A stretch of 64,000 nt of DNA from Glycine soja. Taxonomy: Eukaryota; Streptophyta; Magnoliopsida; Fabales; Fabaceae. The stretch is from contig NC_041007.1 of NCBI RefSeq assembly GCF_004193775.1, positions 26,811,323 to 26,875,322 on the forward strand. The letters are read 5' to 3'. This document shows, piece after piece, positions 44,643-56,214 of this stretch; the stretch's first letter is position 1; each line of letters starts with the position of its first letter. The translations under genes and the position numbers were made by a program. A model generated the notes under the pieces. It searched no databases, was not told the origin of the DNA, and saw only the letters and a list, made by a program, of their open reading frames with translations.

Positions 44643-47600
44643 ATGAACATGGAGAAAGAAGGTGGACCAGTGAACAGACCACCAATTCTGGATGGAACCA
44701 ACTATGAATACTGGAAAGCAAGGATGGTGGCCTTCCTCAAATCACTGGATAGCAGAACCTGGAAAACTGTCATCAAAGGCTGGGAACATCCCAAGATGCT
44801 GGACACAGAAGGAAAGCCCACTGATGAATTGAAGCCAGAAGAAGACTGGACAAAAGAAGAAGACGAATTGGCACTTGGAAACTCCAAAGCTTTGAATGCT
44901 CTATTCAATGGAGTTGACAAGAATATCTTCAGACTGATCAACACATGCACAGTGGCCAAGGATGCATGGGAGATCCTGAAAACCACTCATGAAGGAACCT
45001 CCAAAGTGAAGATGTCCAGATTGCAACTATTGGCTACAAAATTCGAAAATCTGAAGATGAAGGAGGAAGAGTGTATTCATGACTTCCACATGAACATTCT
45101 TGAAATTGCCAATGCTTGCACTGCTTTGGGAGAAAGGATGACAGACGAAAAGCTGGTAAGAAAGATCCTCAGATCTTTGCCTAAGAGATTTGACATGAAA
45201 GTCACTGCAATAGAGGAGGCCCAAGACATTTGCAACATGAGAGTAGATGAACTCATTGGTTCCCTTCAAACCTTTGAGCTAGGACTCTCGGATAGGACTG
45301 AAAAGAAGAGCAAGAATCTGGCGTTCGTGTCCAATGATGAAGGAGAAGAAGATGAGTATGACCTGGATACTGATGAAGGTCTGGCTAATGCAGTTGTGCT
45401 CCTTGGAAAACAGTTCAACAAAGTGCTGAACAGAATGGACAGGAGGCAGAAACCACATGTCCGGAACATCCCTTTCGACATCAGGAAAGGTAGTGAATAC
45501 CAGAAAAGGTCAGATGAAAAACCCAGTCACAGCAAAGGAGTCCAATGCCATGGGTGTGAAGGCTATGGACACATCAAAGCTGAATGTCCCACTCATCTCA
45601 AAAAGCAGAGGAAAGGACTTTCTGTATGTCGGTCTGATGATACAGAGAGTGAACAAGAAAGTGATTCTGACAGAGATGTGAATGCTCTCACTGGGAGATT
45701 TGAATCTGCTGAAGATTCAAGTGATACAGATAGTGAAATCACTTTTGATGAGCTTGCTACATCCTATAGAGAACTATGCATCAAAAGTGAGAAGATTCTT
45801 CAGCAAGAAGCACAACTAAAGAAGGTCATTGCAAATCTGGAGGCTGAGAAAGAGGCACATGAAGAGGAGATCTCTGAGCTTAAAGGAGAAGTTGGTTTTC
45901 TGAACTCTAAACTGGAAAACATGACAAAATCAATAAAGATGCTGAATAAAGGCTCAGATATGCTTGATGAAGTGCTACAGCTTGGGAAGAATGTTGGAAA
46001 CCAGAGAGGACTTGGGTTTAATCATAAATCTGCTGGCAGAATAACCATGACAGAATTTGTTCCTGCCAAAAACAGCACTGGAGCCACGATGTCACAACAT
46101 CGGTCTCGACATCATGGAACGCAGCAGAAAAGGAGCAAAAGAAAGAAGTGGAGGTGTCACTACTGTGGCAAGTATGGTCACATAAAGCCCTTTTGCTATC
46201 ATTTACATGGCCATCCACATCATGGAACTCAAAGTAGCAGCAGTGGAAGGAAGATGGTGTGGGTTCCAAAACACAAGACTGTTAGTCTTGTTGTTCATAC
46301 TTCACTTAGAGCATCAGCTAAGGAAGATTGGTACCTAGATAGCGGCTGTTCCAGACACATGACAGGAGTTAAAGAATTCCTGGTGAACATTGAACCTTGC
46401 TCCACTAGCTATGTAACATTTGGAGATGGCTCTAAAGGAAAGATCACTGGAATGGGAAAGCTAGCCCATGATGGACTTCCTAGTCTGGACAAAGTACTGC
46501 TGGTGAAGGGACTGACTGCAAACTTGATCAGCATCAGTCAGTTGTGTGATGAAGGATTCAATGTAAACTTCACAAAGTCAGAATGCTTGGTGACAAATGA
46601 GAAGAGTGAAGTTCTAATGAAGGGCAGCAGATCAAAGGACAACTGTTACCTATGGACACCTCAAGAAACCAGTTACTCCTCCACATGTCTATCCTCCAAA
46701 GAAGATGAAGTCAAAATATGGCATCAAAGATTTGGACATCTTCACTTAAGAGGCATGAAGAAAATCATTGACAAAGGTGCTGTTAGAGGCATTCCCAATC
46801 TGAAAATAGAAGAAGGGAGAATCTGTGGTGAATGTCAGATTGGAAAGCAAGTCAAGATGTCCCACCAGAAGCTTCAACATCAGACCACTTCCAGGGTGCT
46901 GGAACTACTTCACATGGACTTGATGGGGCCTATGCAAGTTGAAAGCCTTGGAGGAAAGAGGTATGCCTATGTTGTTGTGGATGATTTCTCCAGATTTACC
47001 TGGGTCAACTTTATCAGAGAAAAATCAGACACCTTTGAAGTATTCAAGGAGCTGAGTCTAAGACTTCAAAGAGAAAAAGACTGTGTCATCAAGAGAATCA
47101 GGAGTGACCATGGCAGAGAGTTTGAAAACAGCAAGTTTACTGAATTCTGCACATCTGAAGGCATCACTCATGAGTTCTCTGCAGCCATTACACCACAACA
47201 AAATGGCATAGTTGAAAGGAAAAACAGGACTTTGCAAGAGGCTGCTAGGGTCATGCATCATGCCAAAGAACTTCCCTATAATCTCTGGGCTGAAGCCATG
47301 AACACAGCATGCTACATCCACAACAGAGTCACACTTAGAAGAGGGACTCCAACCACACTGTATGAAATCTGGAAAGGGAGGAAGCCAACTGTCAAGCACT
47401 TCCACATCTTTGGAAGTCCATGTTACATTTTGGCAGATAGAGAGCAAAGGAGAAAGATGGATCCCAAGAGTGATGCAGGAATATTCCTGGGATACTCTAC
47501 AAACAGCAGAGCATATAGAGTATTCAATTCCAGAACCAGAACTGTGATGGAATCCATCAATGTGGTGGTTGATGATCTAACTCCAGCAAGAAAGAAGGAT

Positions 47601-49376
47601 GTCGAAGAAGATGTCAGAACATCGGGAGACAATGTAGCAGATACAGCTAAAAGTGCAGAAAATGCAGAAAACTCTGATTCTGTTACAGATGAACCAAACA
47701 TCAACCAACCTGACAAGAAACCCTCCATTAGAATCCAGAAGATGCACCCCAAGGAGCTGATTATAGGAGATCCAAACAGAGGGGTCACTACAAGATCAAG
47801 GGAGATTGAGATTGTCTCCAATTCATGCTTTGTCTCCAAAATTGAGCCCAAGAATGTGAAAGAGGCACTAACTGATGAGTTCTGGATCAATGCTATGCAA
47901 GAAGAATTGGGGCAATTCAGAAGGAATGAAGTTTGGGAGCTAGTTCCTAGACCCGAGGGAACTAATGTAATTGGCACCAAGTGGATCTTCAAGAACAAAA
48001 CCAATGAAGAAGGTGTTATAACCAGAAACAAGGCCAGACTTGTTGCTCAAGGCTACACTCAGATTGAAGGTGTAGACTTTGATGAAACTTTCGCCCCTGT
48101 TGCTAGACTTGAGACCATCAGATTGTTACTTGGTGTAGCTTGCATCCTCAAATTCAAGCTGTACCAGATGGATGTGAAGAGCGCGTTTCTGAATGGATAC
48201 CTGAATGAAGAAGTCTATGTGGAGCAGCCAAAGGGATTTGTAGATCCAACTCATCCAGATCATGTATACAGGCTCAAGAAGGCTCTCTATGGATTGAAGC
48301 AAGCTCCAAGAGCTTGGTATGAAAGGCTAACAGAGTTCCTTACTCAGCAAGGGTATAGGAAGGGAGGAATTGACAAGACTCTCTTTGTCAAACAAGATGC
48401 TGAAAACTTGATGATAGCACAGATATATGTTGATGACATTGTGTTTGGAGGGATGTCGAATGAGATGCTTCGACATTTTGTCCAACAGATGCAATCTGAA
48501 TTTGAGATGAGTCTTGTTGGAGAGCTGACTTATTTTCTGGGACTCCAAGTGAAGCAGATGGAAGACTCCATATTCCTCTCACAAAGCAAGTATGCAAAGA
48601 ACATTGTCAAGAAATTTGGGATGGAAAATGCCAGCCATAAAAGAACACCTGCACCTACTCACTTGAAGCTGACAAAAGATGAAGCTGGCACCAGTGTTGA
48701 TCAAAGTCTGTACAGAAGCATGATTGGGAGCTTACTATATTTAACAGCTAGCAGACCTGACATCACCTATGCAGTAGGTGTTTGTGCAAGATATCAAGCC
48801 AACCCTAAGATAAGTCACTTGAATCAAGTAAAGAGAATTCTGAAATATGTAAATGGCACCAGTGACTATGGGATTATGTACTGTCATTGTTCAGATTCAA
48901 TGCTGGTTGGGTATTGTGATGCTGATTGGGCTGGAAGTGCAGATGACAGAAAAAGCACTTCTGGTGGATGCTTCTATCTGGCCAACAATCGTATTTCATG
49001 GTTCAGCAAGAAGCAGAACTGTGTGTCCCTATCTACTGCAGAAGCAGAGTATATTGCAGCAGGAAGCAGCTGTTCACAACTAGTTTGGATGAAGCATATG
49101 CTCAAGGAGTACAATGTCGAACAAGATGTCATGACATTGTACTGTGACAACATGAGTGCTATTAATATTTCAAAAAATCCTGTTCAACACAGCAGAACCA
49201 AGCACATTGACATTAGACATCACTATATTAGAGATCTTGTTGATGATAAAGTGATCACACTGAAGCATGTTGACACTGAGGAACAAATAGCAGATATTTT
49301 CACAAAGGCATTGGATGCAAATCAGTTTGAAAAACTGAGGGGCAAGCTGGGCATTTGTCTGCTAGAGGATTTATAG
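44643..49376 (+). CDS. Gag-pol polyprotein of the SIRE1-like element
   Basis: 1577 codons without interruption. Gag N-terminal domain ([20 protein letters not shown]), zinc knuckle [14 protein letters not shown] near residue 302, a coiled-coil-like Glu/Lys-rich segment near 380-440 and a second knuckle [14 protein letters not shown] near 505. Aspartic protease [13 protein letters not shown] with the active Asp at about 566. Integrase with a His-His-Cys-Cys start ([18 protein letters not shown]) and DDE core ([28 protein letters not shown]). Reverse transcriptase with [13 protein letters not shown] and YVDDIVFG (YVDD at 1262-1265). RNase H with [24 protein letters not shown] and [12 protein letters not shown]. 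All catalytic motifs are intact. It ends with an amber codon (49374-49376) in readthrough context. It copies element RNA into DNA in cytoplasmic particles and integrates it. Confidence 0.97.
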   Translation: MNMEKEGGPVNRPPILDGTNYEYWKARMVAFLKSLDSRTWKTVIKGWEHPKMLDTEGKPTDELKPEEDWTKEEDELALGNSKALNALFNGVDKNIFRLINTCTVAKDAWEILKTTHEGTSKVKMSRLQLLATKFENLKMKEEECIHDFHMNILEIANACTALGERMTDEKLVRKILRSLPKRFDMKVTAIEEAQDICNMRVDELIGSLQTFELGLSDRTEKKSKNLAFVSNDEGEEDEYDLDTDEGLANAVVLLGKQFNKVLNRMDRRQKPHVRNIPFDIRKGSEYQKRSDEKPSHSKGVQCHGCEGYGHIKAECPTHLKKQRKGLSVCRSDDTESEQESDSDRDVNALTGRFESAEDSSDTDSEITFDELATSYRELCIKSEKILQQEAQLKKVIANLEAEKEAHEEEISELKGEVGFLNSKLENMTKSIKMLNKGSDMLDEVLQLGKNVGNQRGLGFNHKSAGRITMTEFVPAKNSTGATMSQHRSRHHGTQQKRSKRKKWRCHYCGKYGHIKPFCYHLHGHPHHGTQSSSSGRKMVWVPKHKTVSLVVHTSLRASAKEDWYLDSGCSRHMTGVKEFLVNIEPCSTSYVTFGDGSKGKITGMGKLAHDGLPSLDKVLLVKGLTANLISISQLCDEGFNVNFTKSECLVTNEKSEVLMKGSRSKDNCYLWTPQETSYSSTCLSSKEDEVKIWHQRFGHLHLRGMKKIIDKGAVRGIPNLKIEEGRICGECQIGKQVKMSHQKLQHQTTSRVLELLHMDLMGPMQVESLGGKRYAYVVVDDFSRFTWVNFIREKSDTFEVFKELSLRLQREKDCVIKRIRSDHGREFENSKFTEFCTSEGITHEFSAAITPQQNGIVERKNRTLQEAARVMHHAKELPYNLWAEAMNTACYIHNRVTLRRGTPTTLYEIWKGRKPTVKHFHIFGSPCYILADREQRRKMDPKSDAGIFLGYSTNSRAYRVFNSRTRTVMESINVVVDDLTPARKKDVEEDVRTSGDNVADTAKSAENAENSDSVTDEPNINQPDKKPSIRIQKMHPKELIIGDPNRGVTTRSREIEIVSNSCFVSKIEPKNVKEALTDEFWINAMQEELGQFRRNEVWELVPRPEGTNVIGTKWIFKNKTNEEGVITRNKARLVAQGYTQIEGVDFDETFAPVARLETIRLLLGVACILKFKLYQMDVKSAFLNGYLNEEVYVEQPKGFVDPTHPDHVYRLKKALYGLKQAPRAWYERLTEFLTQQGYRKGGIDKTLFVKQDAENLMIAQIYVDDIVFGGMSNEMLRHFVQQMQSEFEMSLVGELTYFLGLQVKQMEDSIFLSQSKYAKNIVKKFGMENASHKRTPAPTHLKLTKDEAGTSVDQSLYRSMIGSLLYLTASRPDITYAVGVCARYQANPKISHLNQVKRILKYVNGTSDYGIMYCHCSDSMLVGYCDADWAGSADDRKSTSGGCFYLANNRISWFSKKQNCVSLSTAEAEYIAAGSSCSQLVWMKHMLKEYNVEQDVMTLYCDNMSAINISKNPVQHSRTKHIDIRHHYIRDLVDDKVITLKHVDTEEQIADIFTKALDANQFEKLRGKLGICLLEDL

Positions 49377-49382
49377 CAATTA
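49374..49382 (+). promoter_or_regulatory. Leaky amber stop between gag-pol and envelope-like ORF
   Basis: TAG followed directly by CAATTA, the tobamovirus-type readthrough context (UAG CAR YYA). The downstream frame is in phase and stays open to 51404. Stop-codon suppression at this place is established for SIRE1; here it is inferred from sequence. Confidence 0.8.
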
Positions 49383-51404
49383 CTGTTATCTGAACGTGCT
49401 CAAACGTTAATAGCGCGTTCTCTACTGGGCCAAGAAAAATTCGACCGTTGCTTCACACGGCCCTTTACATTCCTCATTCAAACTTATATTGTCGTGGTAA
49501 TCCCGTCTTCAGCATTTCCCAATAGCTCTCAGAAATTCACGAAGCCATTCCAAAAGCTCTGCTTCTCCATGGCTACCTCACCAAAAGAAACTTCATCTCC
49601 TGGTTCACCCTCTGTACCATCATCTCCATCATCCACCAAAGCACCATCAAACCAGGAACAACCTGAATTCAATATCCAACCCATACAAATGATTCCTGGT
49701 CAAGCCCCTGTTCCTGAGAAACTGGTCCCCAAAAGACAACAGGGAGTGAAGATTTCTGAAAACCCTAGCCTTGCAACAAGTCCTAGGGAAGTAGACACGG
49801 AGATGGATAAGAAGATCCGCAGTATTGTGAGTAGCATTCTGGAAAATGCTTCTGTCCCTGATGCTGATAAAGATGTTCCAACATCTTCCACCCCAAATGC
49901 TGAAGTCCTCTCTTCATCCAGTAAAGAGGAATCAACAGAGGAAGAGGATCAAGCCACAGAGGAGACCCCTGCACCAAGGGCACCAGAACCTGCTCCAGGT
50001 GACCTCATTGACCTAGAAGAGGTAGAATCTGATGAGGAACCCATTGCCAACAAGTTAGCACCTGGCATTGCAGAAAGACTTCAAAGCAGAAAGGGAAAAA
50101 CCCCCATTACTAGGTCTGGACGAATCAAAACTATGGCCCAGAAGAAGAGCACTCCAATCACTCCTACCACATCCAGATGGAGCAAAGTTGCAGTCCCCTC
50201 CAAGAAGAGGAAAGAAATTTCCTCATCTGATTCTGATTATGATGTCGAACTAGATGTTCCCGACATCAAGCGGGCCAAGAAATCAGGGAAAAAGGTGCCT
50301 GGAAAAGTCCCTGATGCACCATTGGACAACATCTCATTCCACTCCATTGGCAATGTTGAAAGGTGGAAATTTGTATATCAACGAAGGCTTGCTTTAGAAA
50401 GAGAACTGGGAAGAAATGCCTTGGACTGCAAAGAGATCATGGACCTCATCAAGGCTGCTGGACTGCTGAAAACTGTCACCAAGTTGGGAGATTGCTATGA
50501 AAGCTTAGTCAGGGAATTCATTGTCAACATTCCCTCTGACATAACAAACAGAAAGAGTGATGATTATCAGAAAGTGTTTGTCAGAGGAAAATGTGTTAGA
50601 TTCTCCCCTGCTGTAATCAACAAATACCTGGGCAGACCAACTGAAGGAGTGGTGGATATTGATGTTTCTGAGCATCAGATTGCCAAGGAAATCACTGCCA
50701 AACGAGTCCAGCATTGGCCAAAGAAAGGGAAGCTTTCTGCAGGGAAGCTAAGTGTGAAGTATGCAATCCTGCATAGGATTGGCGCTGCAAACTGGGTACC
50801 CACCAATCACACTTCCACTGTTGCCACAGGTTTGGGTAAATTTCTGTATGCTGTTGGAACCAAGTCCAAATTTAATTTTGGAAACTATATTTTTGATCAA
50901 ACTGTTAAGCATTCAGAATCTTTTGCTGTCAAATTACCCATTGCCTTCCCAACTGTATTGTGTGGCATTATGTTGAGTCAACATCCCAATATCTTAAACA
51001 ACATTGACTCTGTGATGAAGAGAGAATCTCCTCTATCCCTGCATTACAAACTGTTTGAGGGGACACATGTCCCAGACATTGTCTCGACATCAGGGAAAGC
51101 TGCTGCTTCAGGTGCTGTATCCAAGGATGCCTTGATTGCTGAACTCAAGGACACATGCAAGGTGCTGGAAGCAACCATCAAAGCCACCACAGAGAAGAAA
51201 ATGGAGCTGGAACGACTGATCAAAAGGCTCTCAGACAGTGGCATTGATGATGGAGAAGCAGCTGCGGAAGAAGAAGAAGCTGAGGAAGAAGAAGCAGCTG
51301 AGGAAGAAGAAGCAGCTGAGGAAGAAGAGGAAGCTGCTGAGGAAGAAGAAGATGCAGCAGAGGATACAGAATCAGATGATGATGATTCTGAAGCCACCCC
51401 ATGA
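49377..51404 (+). CDS. Envelope-like ORF of the SIRE1-like element (readthrough product)
   Basis: The frame is continuous with gag-pol after one amber codon. The first ATG is not until 49569 (MATSPKET), and GTG at 49494 is not a likely start, so expression by readthrough is the best reading. The N-terminal part is rich in Ser, Pro and Thr. The middle carries NVERWKFVYQRRLALERELG and FVRGKCVRFSPAVINKYLGR, the plant transposon-protein type of domain seen in Sirevirus extra ORFs. Near the C-terminus a helical segment (LKDTCKVLEATIKATTEKKM) is followed by a long Glu/Ala run coded by GAAGAA repeats and an acidic end. No clear signal peptide or membrane anchor is visible to me, so envelope function is not shown. 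Unbroken. Confidence 0.85.
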   Translation, partial: QLLLSERAQTLIARSLLGQEKFDRCFTRPFTFLIQTYIVVVIPSSAFPNSSQKFTKPFQKLCFSMATSPKETSSPGSPSVPSSPSSTKAPSNQEQPEFNIQPIQMIPGQAPVPEKLVPKRQQGVKISENPSLATSPREVDTEMDKKIRSIVSSILENASVPDADKDVPTSSTPNAEVLSSSSKEESTEEEDQATEETPAPRAPEPAPGDLIDLEEVESDEEPIANKLAPGIAERLQSRKGKTPITRSGRIKTMAQKKSTPITPTTSRWSKVAVPSKKRKEISSSDSDYDVELDVPDIKRAKKSGKKVPGKVPDAPLDNISFHSIGNVERWKFVYQRRLALERELGRNALDCKEIMDLIKAAGLLKTVTKLGDCYESLVREFIVNIPSDITNRKSDDYQKVFVRGKCVRFSPAVINKYLGRPTEGVVDIDVSEHQIAKEITAKRVQHWPKKGKLSAGKLSVKYAILHRIGAANWVPTNHTSTVATGLGKFLYAVGTKSKFNFGNYIFDQTVKHSESFAVKLPIAFPTVLCGIMLSQHPNILNNIDSVMKRESPLSLHYKLFEGTHVPDIVSTSGKAAASGAVSKDALIAELKDTCKVLEATIKATTEKKMELERLIKRLSDSGIDDGEAAAEEEEAEEEEAAEEEEAAEEEEEAAEEEEDAAEDTESDDDDSEATP

Positions 51405-52048
51405 TCATCAAACCTTTATTTTTGCTTTTTACTCTTACTAGCTATAGGGGCATGTCCCTTTGAACAATTGATTGCTATTGGTCTGTAATATTTGCATGCA
51501 TTCTACTTTTGTCAAATTCTGTCTAAAAAGGGGGAGTAATAGTAGTATGTGTGCATGATTTATGATTTTGAGTAGTAGGATACGATGTATAGTAGTAGGA
51601 TACGATGTATGCATGATTCATGATTTTGAGGGGGAGTTGTATGTATATGATCTTGAGGGGGAGACTGCTGCTGCTGATGATGACTGATGTAAGCTACTGT
51701 AATTACGAGTAGCTGATAGAAGATGCTGCAGCTAGAGCATGGAGACAGGGGGAGCAGAAAGCTGATGTCACATGAGATGTCTTGACATCCTGGAAAAGAC
51801 TAGTAGCTGATAGAAGATGCTGCAGTAAGAGCATGGAGACAGGGGGAGCAGAAAGCTGATGTCACGTGAGATGTCTTGACATCCTGGAAACGACTTGCAA
51901 CTTGCAGAATTTTGCTGTCGCCATTACCAATTCCGCTGTGCTTGATTACTCTGATAATGAAAGTTGCTGATCCCACTTGCATAACTGCTCGCACCTGCTC
52001 AGGAAGTGTCTAAGTATGTTTTAGACAAAATTTGCCAAAGGGGGAGAT
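51405..52048 (+). promoter_or_regulatory. 3' region with multiple polypurine-tract-like blocks
   Basis: GGGGGAG blocks occur at about 51530, 51631, 51656, 51748 and 51841. The last block, AAAGGGGGAGAT (52037-52048), abuts the 3' LTR and is the probable functional tract. A tandem pair of about 93 bp (51711-51804 and 51805-51896) carries two of the blocks with GATGTCACRTGAGATGTC. Repeated tracts are a known Sirevirus feature. Confidence 0.75.
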
Positions 52049-53160
52049 TGTTAGTGCTTAGCTCTACTGAGTGTTTAAAAGATTGGCTAAGATTTTGTTA
52101 AAACATAAGCACTTAGACAATGAAGGAAAGCTGGAGTTGCTGCACATGATGTCCAACGTTATGTCAAGGAATCAGATCGGGCTGCACAATGCACAAGGCA
52201 AGATAAAATGTCAAATGAAGAATTGAAGCTGCAGGATCCACGATGTCGGATACAATGTCCAGGACATCCTGCCCGAAAATACTGGACACATAAATCTGTT
52301 ATATCTTTAACAGATTGTGCAGGATCCACGATGTTGGACATGATGTCCTGACATCCGGCCCGAAACTACTGGACACATAAATCTGTTATATCTTTAACAG
52401 ATTAATGTGCAGTTAGCAACAGATTTGGTGATCTATCTTTAGGAACGAATTAAAAGATAATTAAAGTTCGAATTACAAACTTGAATAGTTCGTTCAGAGA
52501 TTAAAGATTAAAGATAAAAACTAAAAGATCAAACTGTATCTTTTAGATCTTTAAGTGCAGATTTTCAGGAAAATGATAGATCTCATCCAGCGCAAGCAGT
52601 TGCAGCCCAGAAACGCACACTGCTATATAAACATGAAGGCTGCACGAGTTTTCTACCAAGTCCGGGATTGAAGAGTTATTTTGTAAGTTTTGGGACTTGA
52701 GTGTTTTGTGAGCCACCTTGATGTCACCCTAACATCAAGTGTTGGACCTGAGTGTGTAGAGTTGATCTCTATAGTGTGTGGAGTTGATCTCTATTGTTCA
52801 GAGAGCAATCTCTGGTGTGTATTCGATTTAATTGTAAACACGGGAGAGTGATTGAGAGGGAGTGAGAGGGGTTCTCATATCTAAGAGTGGCTCTTAGGTA
52901 GAGGTTGCACGGGTAGTGGTTAGGTGAGAAGGTTGTAAACAGTGGCTGTTAGATCTTCGAACTAACACTATTTTAGTGGATTTCCTCCCTGGCTTGGTAG
53001 CCCCCAGATGTAGGTGACGTTGCACCGAACTGGGTTAATAATTCTCTTGTGTTATTTACTTGTTTAATCTGCTCATACAGTCAAATATAATCTCCATGTT
53101 CTGAAGCGTGATGTCGTGACATCTGGTACGACATATGTCCTCATTGATATCAGAATTTCA
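52049..53160 (+). repeat. 3' LTR of the SIRE1-like element
   Basis: 1112 bp, TATATAAA at 52624-52631. Nearly identical to the 5' LTR except in the last ~90 bp, where about half of all differences lie. Confidence 0.95.
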
Positions 53161-53165
53161 AGTCT

Positions 53166-53512
53166 CTTAAGGTTTTCTTTCTTTTTCTCTCCTATGGGAG
53201 TGAGGTCTAAGATGTGACCTATGCCTTCCTTCATAATAGTCACGGAGTTCTTCACTTAGGCTCTTGCAAGAGTCATGACTACTATAGGAGGCATGTTTTT
53301 CTTTTCTTAACTCTTTTAATATTTCCCTTCTTTCTTCTTCCCTTATTTGTTCCCTCTCATCTTGATTTATTTCTACCCTTTCTTTTCCTTTTTTCTTTTC
53401 TTTCTAGTTTTTCTTTCCATAATTTGAGGGAACTCAACTCATCTAAGATTCTAGATATAGGATTTATATGACTAGTACCCTCACTATTGATACTAGATGA
53501 ATGATGACTCAT
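53166..53512 (-). pseudogene. Gypsy gag N-terminus interrupted by the SIRE1-like element
   Basis: The ATG is at 53512 on the - strand, followed by SHHSSSINSEGTSHINPISR and a Lys/Glu-rich segment, then SCKSLSEELRDYY. The text resumes across the insertion at 43474. Similar text precedes the second gag block at 42900. Confidence 0.65.
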
Positions 53513-55365
53513 GTTGGTTCCTAAGTTGTAGTTCTTTCTTGTTGGGGGTTTACAAAAAGGTGAAATCTAGGGTTCAAAATAACTCAAGATAAGCGTGATA
53601 AGCAAGAATTATGCGATAACAAGATAAACAAGGCGTGACTAGTAAAGAAAACAAGCTATGAAAGTAAGCAAGAAATTGAAGTGCAAGAAATGTAAACTAG
53701 GCAGATCCTAAGAGTGTTTGGATGGCCTCATTTAAGGTTCCCAACAAAACACTTACTATCCTACGAGAAAAATTGCCTAAAATTATTACACACAAATGGA
53801 AGTTTGGTAACCTATTGGAGGCTCCCAACACACTTCCTATGAAAGGCCTTTTTCTTACAAAATTTGAAAGCAATAAAGGTAAACATATAAGTGTCCAATT
53901 ACAAAATTACAAAAAAAGAAAGTCCACAATTTTGGTGGCTATTCTCTCTTTGGTGTTTCACTGAATTTGGAGTGCTTCTTAGTCCAATAGCTCTTAAGGT
54001 GGTTGGCCTCTTGCTTCTTGATTCAAATTCTTCAATGGATGACACCAATCCTCCTTTCCAATTTCCTATATGGCAACTCACAAACAAAGAAACAAAGAGA
54101 CAAACAATAACCAAAGACCAAAAAATGAAATGAAAGCAAAACCAATAGAGTTTTAACAAGACAAATTTTAAAGGATTATTCAACAATTAAAGCAATGAAA
54201 AACACATAAAAGGAAGCTAGGACTTAAAGAAAAACCTAGAATGGCTCTAGAGTGGAGTAAAAAAACTATAAAAAAAAAGACTCAAGAAACCTCTAGTTTT
54301 GGCACTTGTTTTCACACTACTTTTCAATTGAAATATCATAACTAAGATTGGTCTAAAATAGGCACTAATTATAGAACAAACTATGAACCAAAACAACAAG
54401 CACACTTCCCTTTCACTTTTTTTCTTGGACACTGATTTTTTTTCCAACTTGTATGATTTTTATTATTTTCCTTTCATCCAAATCACTTTTTTTCTTTTTT
54501 CAGATGTCTAGAAAATTGTAAAAATTTCAGCTCCAAATTCGCAGTGACCAATTCCCAATAATTTTTACAAGTTTGTATGTTCAAGCTGCCAGCAACAACA
54601 ATTTCAAACTTCAAATTTGTTAAGCATGGCATATTGATTGCCTTAGGCTTACTTTCAACTTTCCTATGTATGTTAAACTCACTAGGCTTGTTTACCACAG
54701 TTTTAGGAGTTCAACATTCACTTAGGATCAAATTTTCAGCCAGCAATTCAATCACCAAAACTCAATTTCACAATAGACACAATCATAAGGAAACCTAAAA
54801 GTTCAAGAAAAGGTTCACAATCAAAGACTCTCTAAGAATTTTGCATGAACATGTTAAGGACTAATTAACATGAAACATTTGACTCAAATCAAATAATAGG
54901 CTAAAAAAATTCCATACACTTATGAACAAATGAGTTAGACAAAGAAACAAGAAAAATAAAATTCAGCACAACATAAGGAATCTTATGTGACAAGTTTCAT
55001 GACTAGACATGACTTCTATGACAAAACTACAATAGGTGACCATGTCACTCTAGATTTTTGAGGTTTTCTTATACTTTAATATTTTTGTAAGAATCTTATG
55101 GTTTAAGTTTTAGCCACAAAAAATAGCAAGACAAAACTCAAAGGAACCTAAACTCAACACAATTTAAGGTGCAAGAACAAGAAGAGGAAATTTGAACCAT
55201 AGGAAATCAAATCTAGCTTCTATAACAAGTTTAATTGGTGGAAATTCTAAAGAATAATGTTAACAACATTCAAAACAAGAAATGTGAGGAAATGCATGAA
55301 GAAAAATGAAAACACAAAAATGGAGGCTAATGGAGGTTTAAGGAGCACCTACATGAAGCTCTTGT
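53513..55365 (-). other. Leader of the non-autonomous gypsy element
   Basis: About 1.85 kb between the primer site and the gag start, AT-rich, with no recognisable coding sequence. Confidence 0.5.
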
Positions 55366-55378
55366 GCTCTGATTACCA
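55366..55378 (-). promoter_or_regulatory. Primer binding site of the gypsy element
   Basis: On the - strand it reads TGGTAATCAGAGC, 2 bp after the LTR end. It differs from the usual initiator tRNA-Met site by one inserted A. Confidence 0.6.
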
Positions 55379-55380
55379 CT

Positions 55381-56214
55381 TGATGGAAGCTTGTTTGAGA
55401 AGCTTCTATGGAGGCTGAATCTTTGAGCTTCAATTAGGTCCTTCAATGGTGATTTTCAACCATGGAGATGCGGCGGAAGATAAAGGAGAAGAAGTGAGAG
55501 GAGGCGTCATCCACTAAGGAATACGCCATGGAAGGAGGAGCTTCACCACCAAGAGAGTGCCTTGGATAAGAAGCTTAGAGAGGAAGCTTCAATGGAGGAA
55601 AAGAATGAGAGAGAGATGGGGGCATGAAATTAAAGGAGAAAAAGAGGGAGAGAAGTTGAACTTTGAAGTATGCCTCACAAGTTTCACATTCATCAAATTT
55701 ATGACAAGTTTTACACATGTTTCTATTTATTACCTAGGTCACTAACTAAATGAAAGCCTCCTTGAGAATCTTCCTTGGGAAGCTTCCTTGAGAAACTTCC
55801 TTGAGAAGTTAGAACTTAGCTACACACACCCTTCTAATAGCTAAGTTCACCTCCTTGAGAAGCTTTCTTGAGAAGCTTCCTTGAGAAGCTAGAGCTTAGC
55901 TACACACAGCCCTCTAAAAGCTAAGCTCATCCCCATGTCAAAATACATGAAAATACAAAAAAGTCCCTACTACAAAGACCACTCAAAATGCCCTGAAATA
56001 CAAGGCTAAAACCCTATACTACTAGAATGGCCAAAATACAAGGCCCAAAAAAAGGAAAACCTATTCTAATATTTACAATGACAAGTGGACTCATACTTAG
56101 CCCATGCCAAAATCTACCCTAAGGCTCATGAGAACTTTAGGGCCTTCTCCTGCATCTCTAGCCCAATCTTCTTGAAGTCTTCTATCCAATGCCCTTGGGG
56201 GTAGGATTGCATCA
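55381..56214 (-). mobile_element. LTR of the non-autonomous gypsy family (834 bp)
   Basis: On the - strand it begins TGATGCAATCCTACCCCC at 56214 and ends GCTTCCATCA at 55381. It is followed by a primer site, as a 5' LTR would be. It is also preceded by pol text of the same family, as a 3' LTR would be. Units with CTTCCTTGAGAAGC lie at 55765-55895. Confidence 0.75.

Larger units (their letters stand above)
43475..53160 (+). mobile_element. Complete SIRE1-like Ty1/copia Sirevirus (9686 bp), TSD AGTCT
   Basis: The LTRs at 43475-44584 and 52049-53160 both run TGTTAG...TTTCA. The 5-bp flanks are identical, AGTCT (43470-43474 and 53161-53165). The order is 5' LTR, primer site, gag-pol frame (44643-49376), envelope-like frame (49377-51404), a long 3' region with repeated GGGGGAG tracts, and 3' LTR. 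Size, LTR length and ORF layout match the SIRE1 family of soybean. The LTRs differ by about 16-18 substitutions and two small gaps, so insertion is recent on an evolutionary scale. It sits in the gag of an older gypsy element. Confidence 0.95.

Noticed and set aside
47423..48031. 202-codon frame opposite the SIRE1 polyprotein
   Set aside because: It is a shadow of an intact, well-identified coding frame.
49494..49496. GTG as the start of the envelope-like ORF
   Set aside because: GTG is not a normal plant start, and the frame continues upstream to the amber codon, so readthrough explains it better.
51044..51397. Ser/Ala-rich frame on the - strand
   Set aside because: It is the complement of the GAA-rich tail of the envelope-like ORF.
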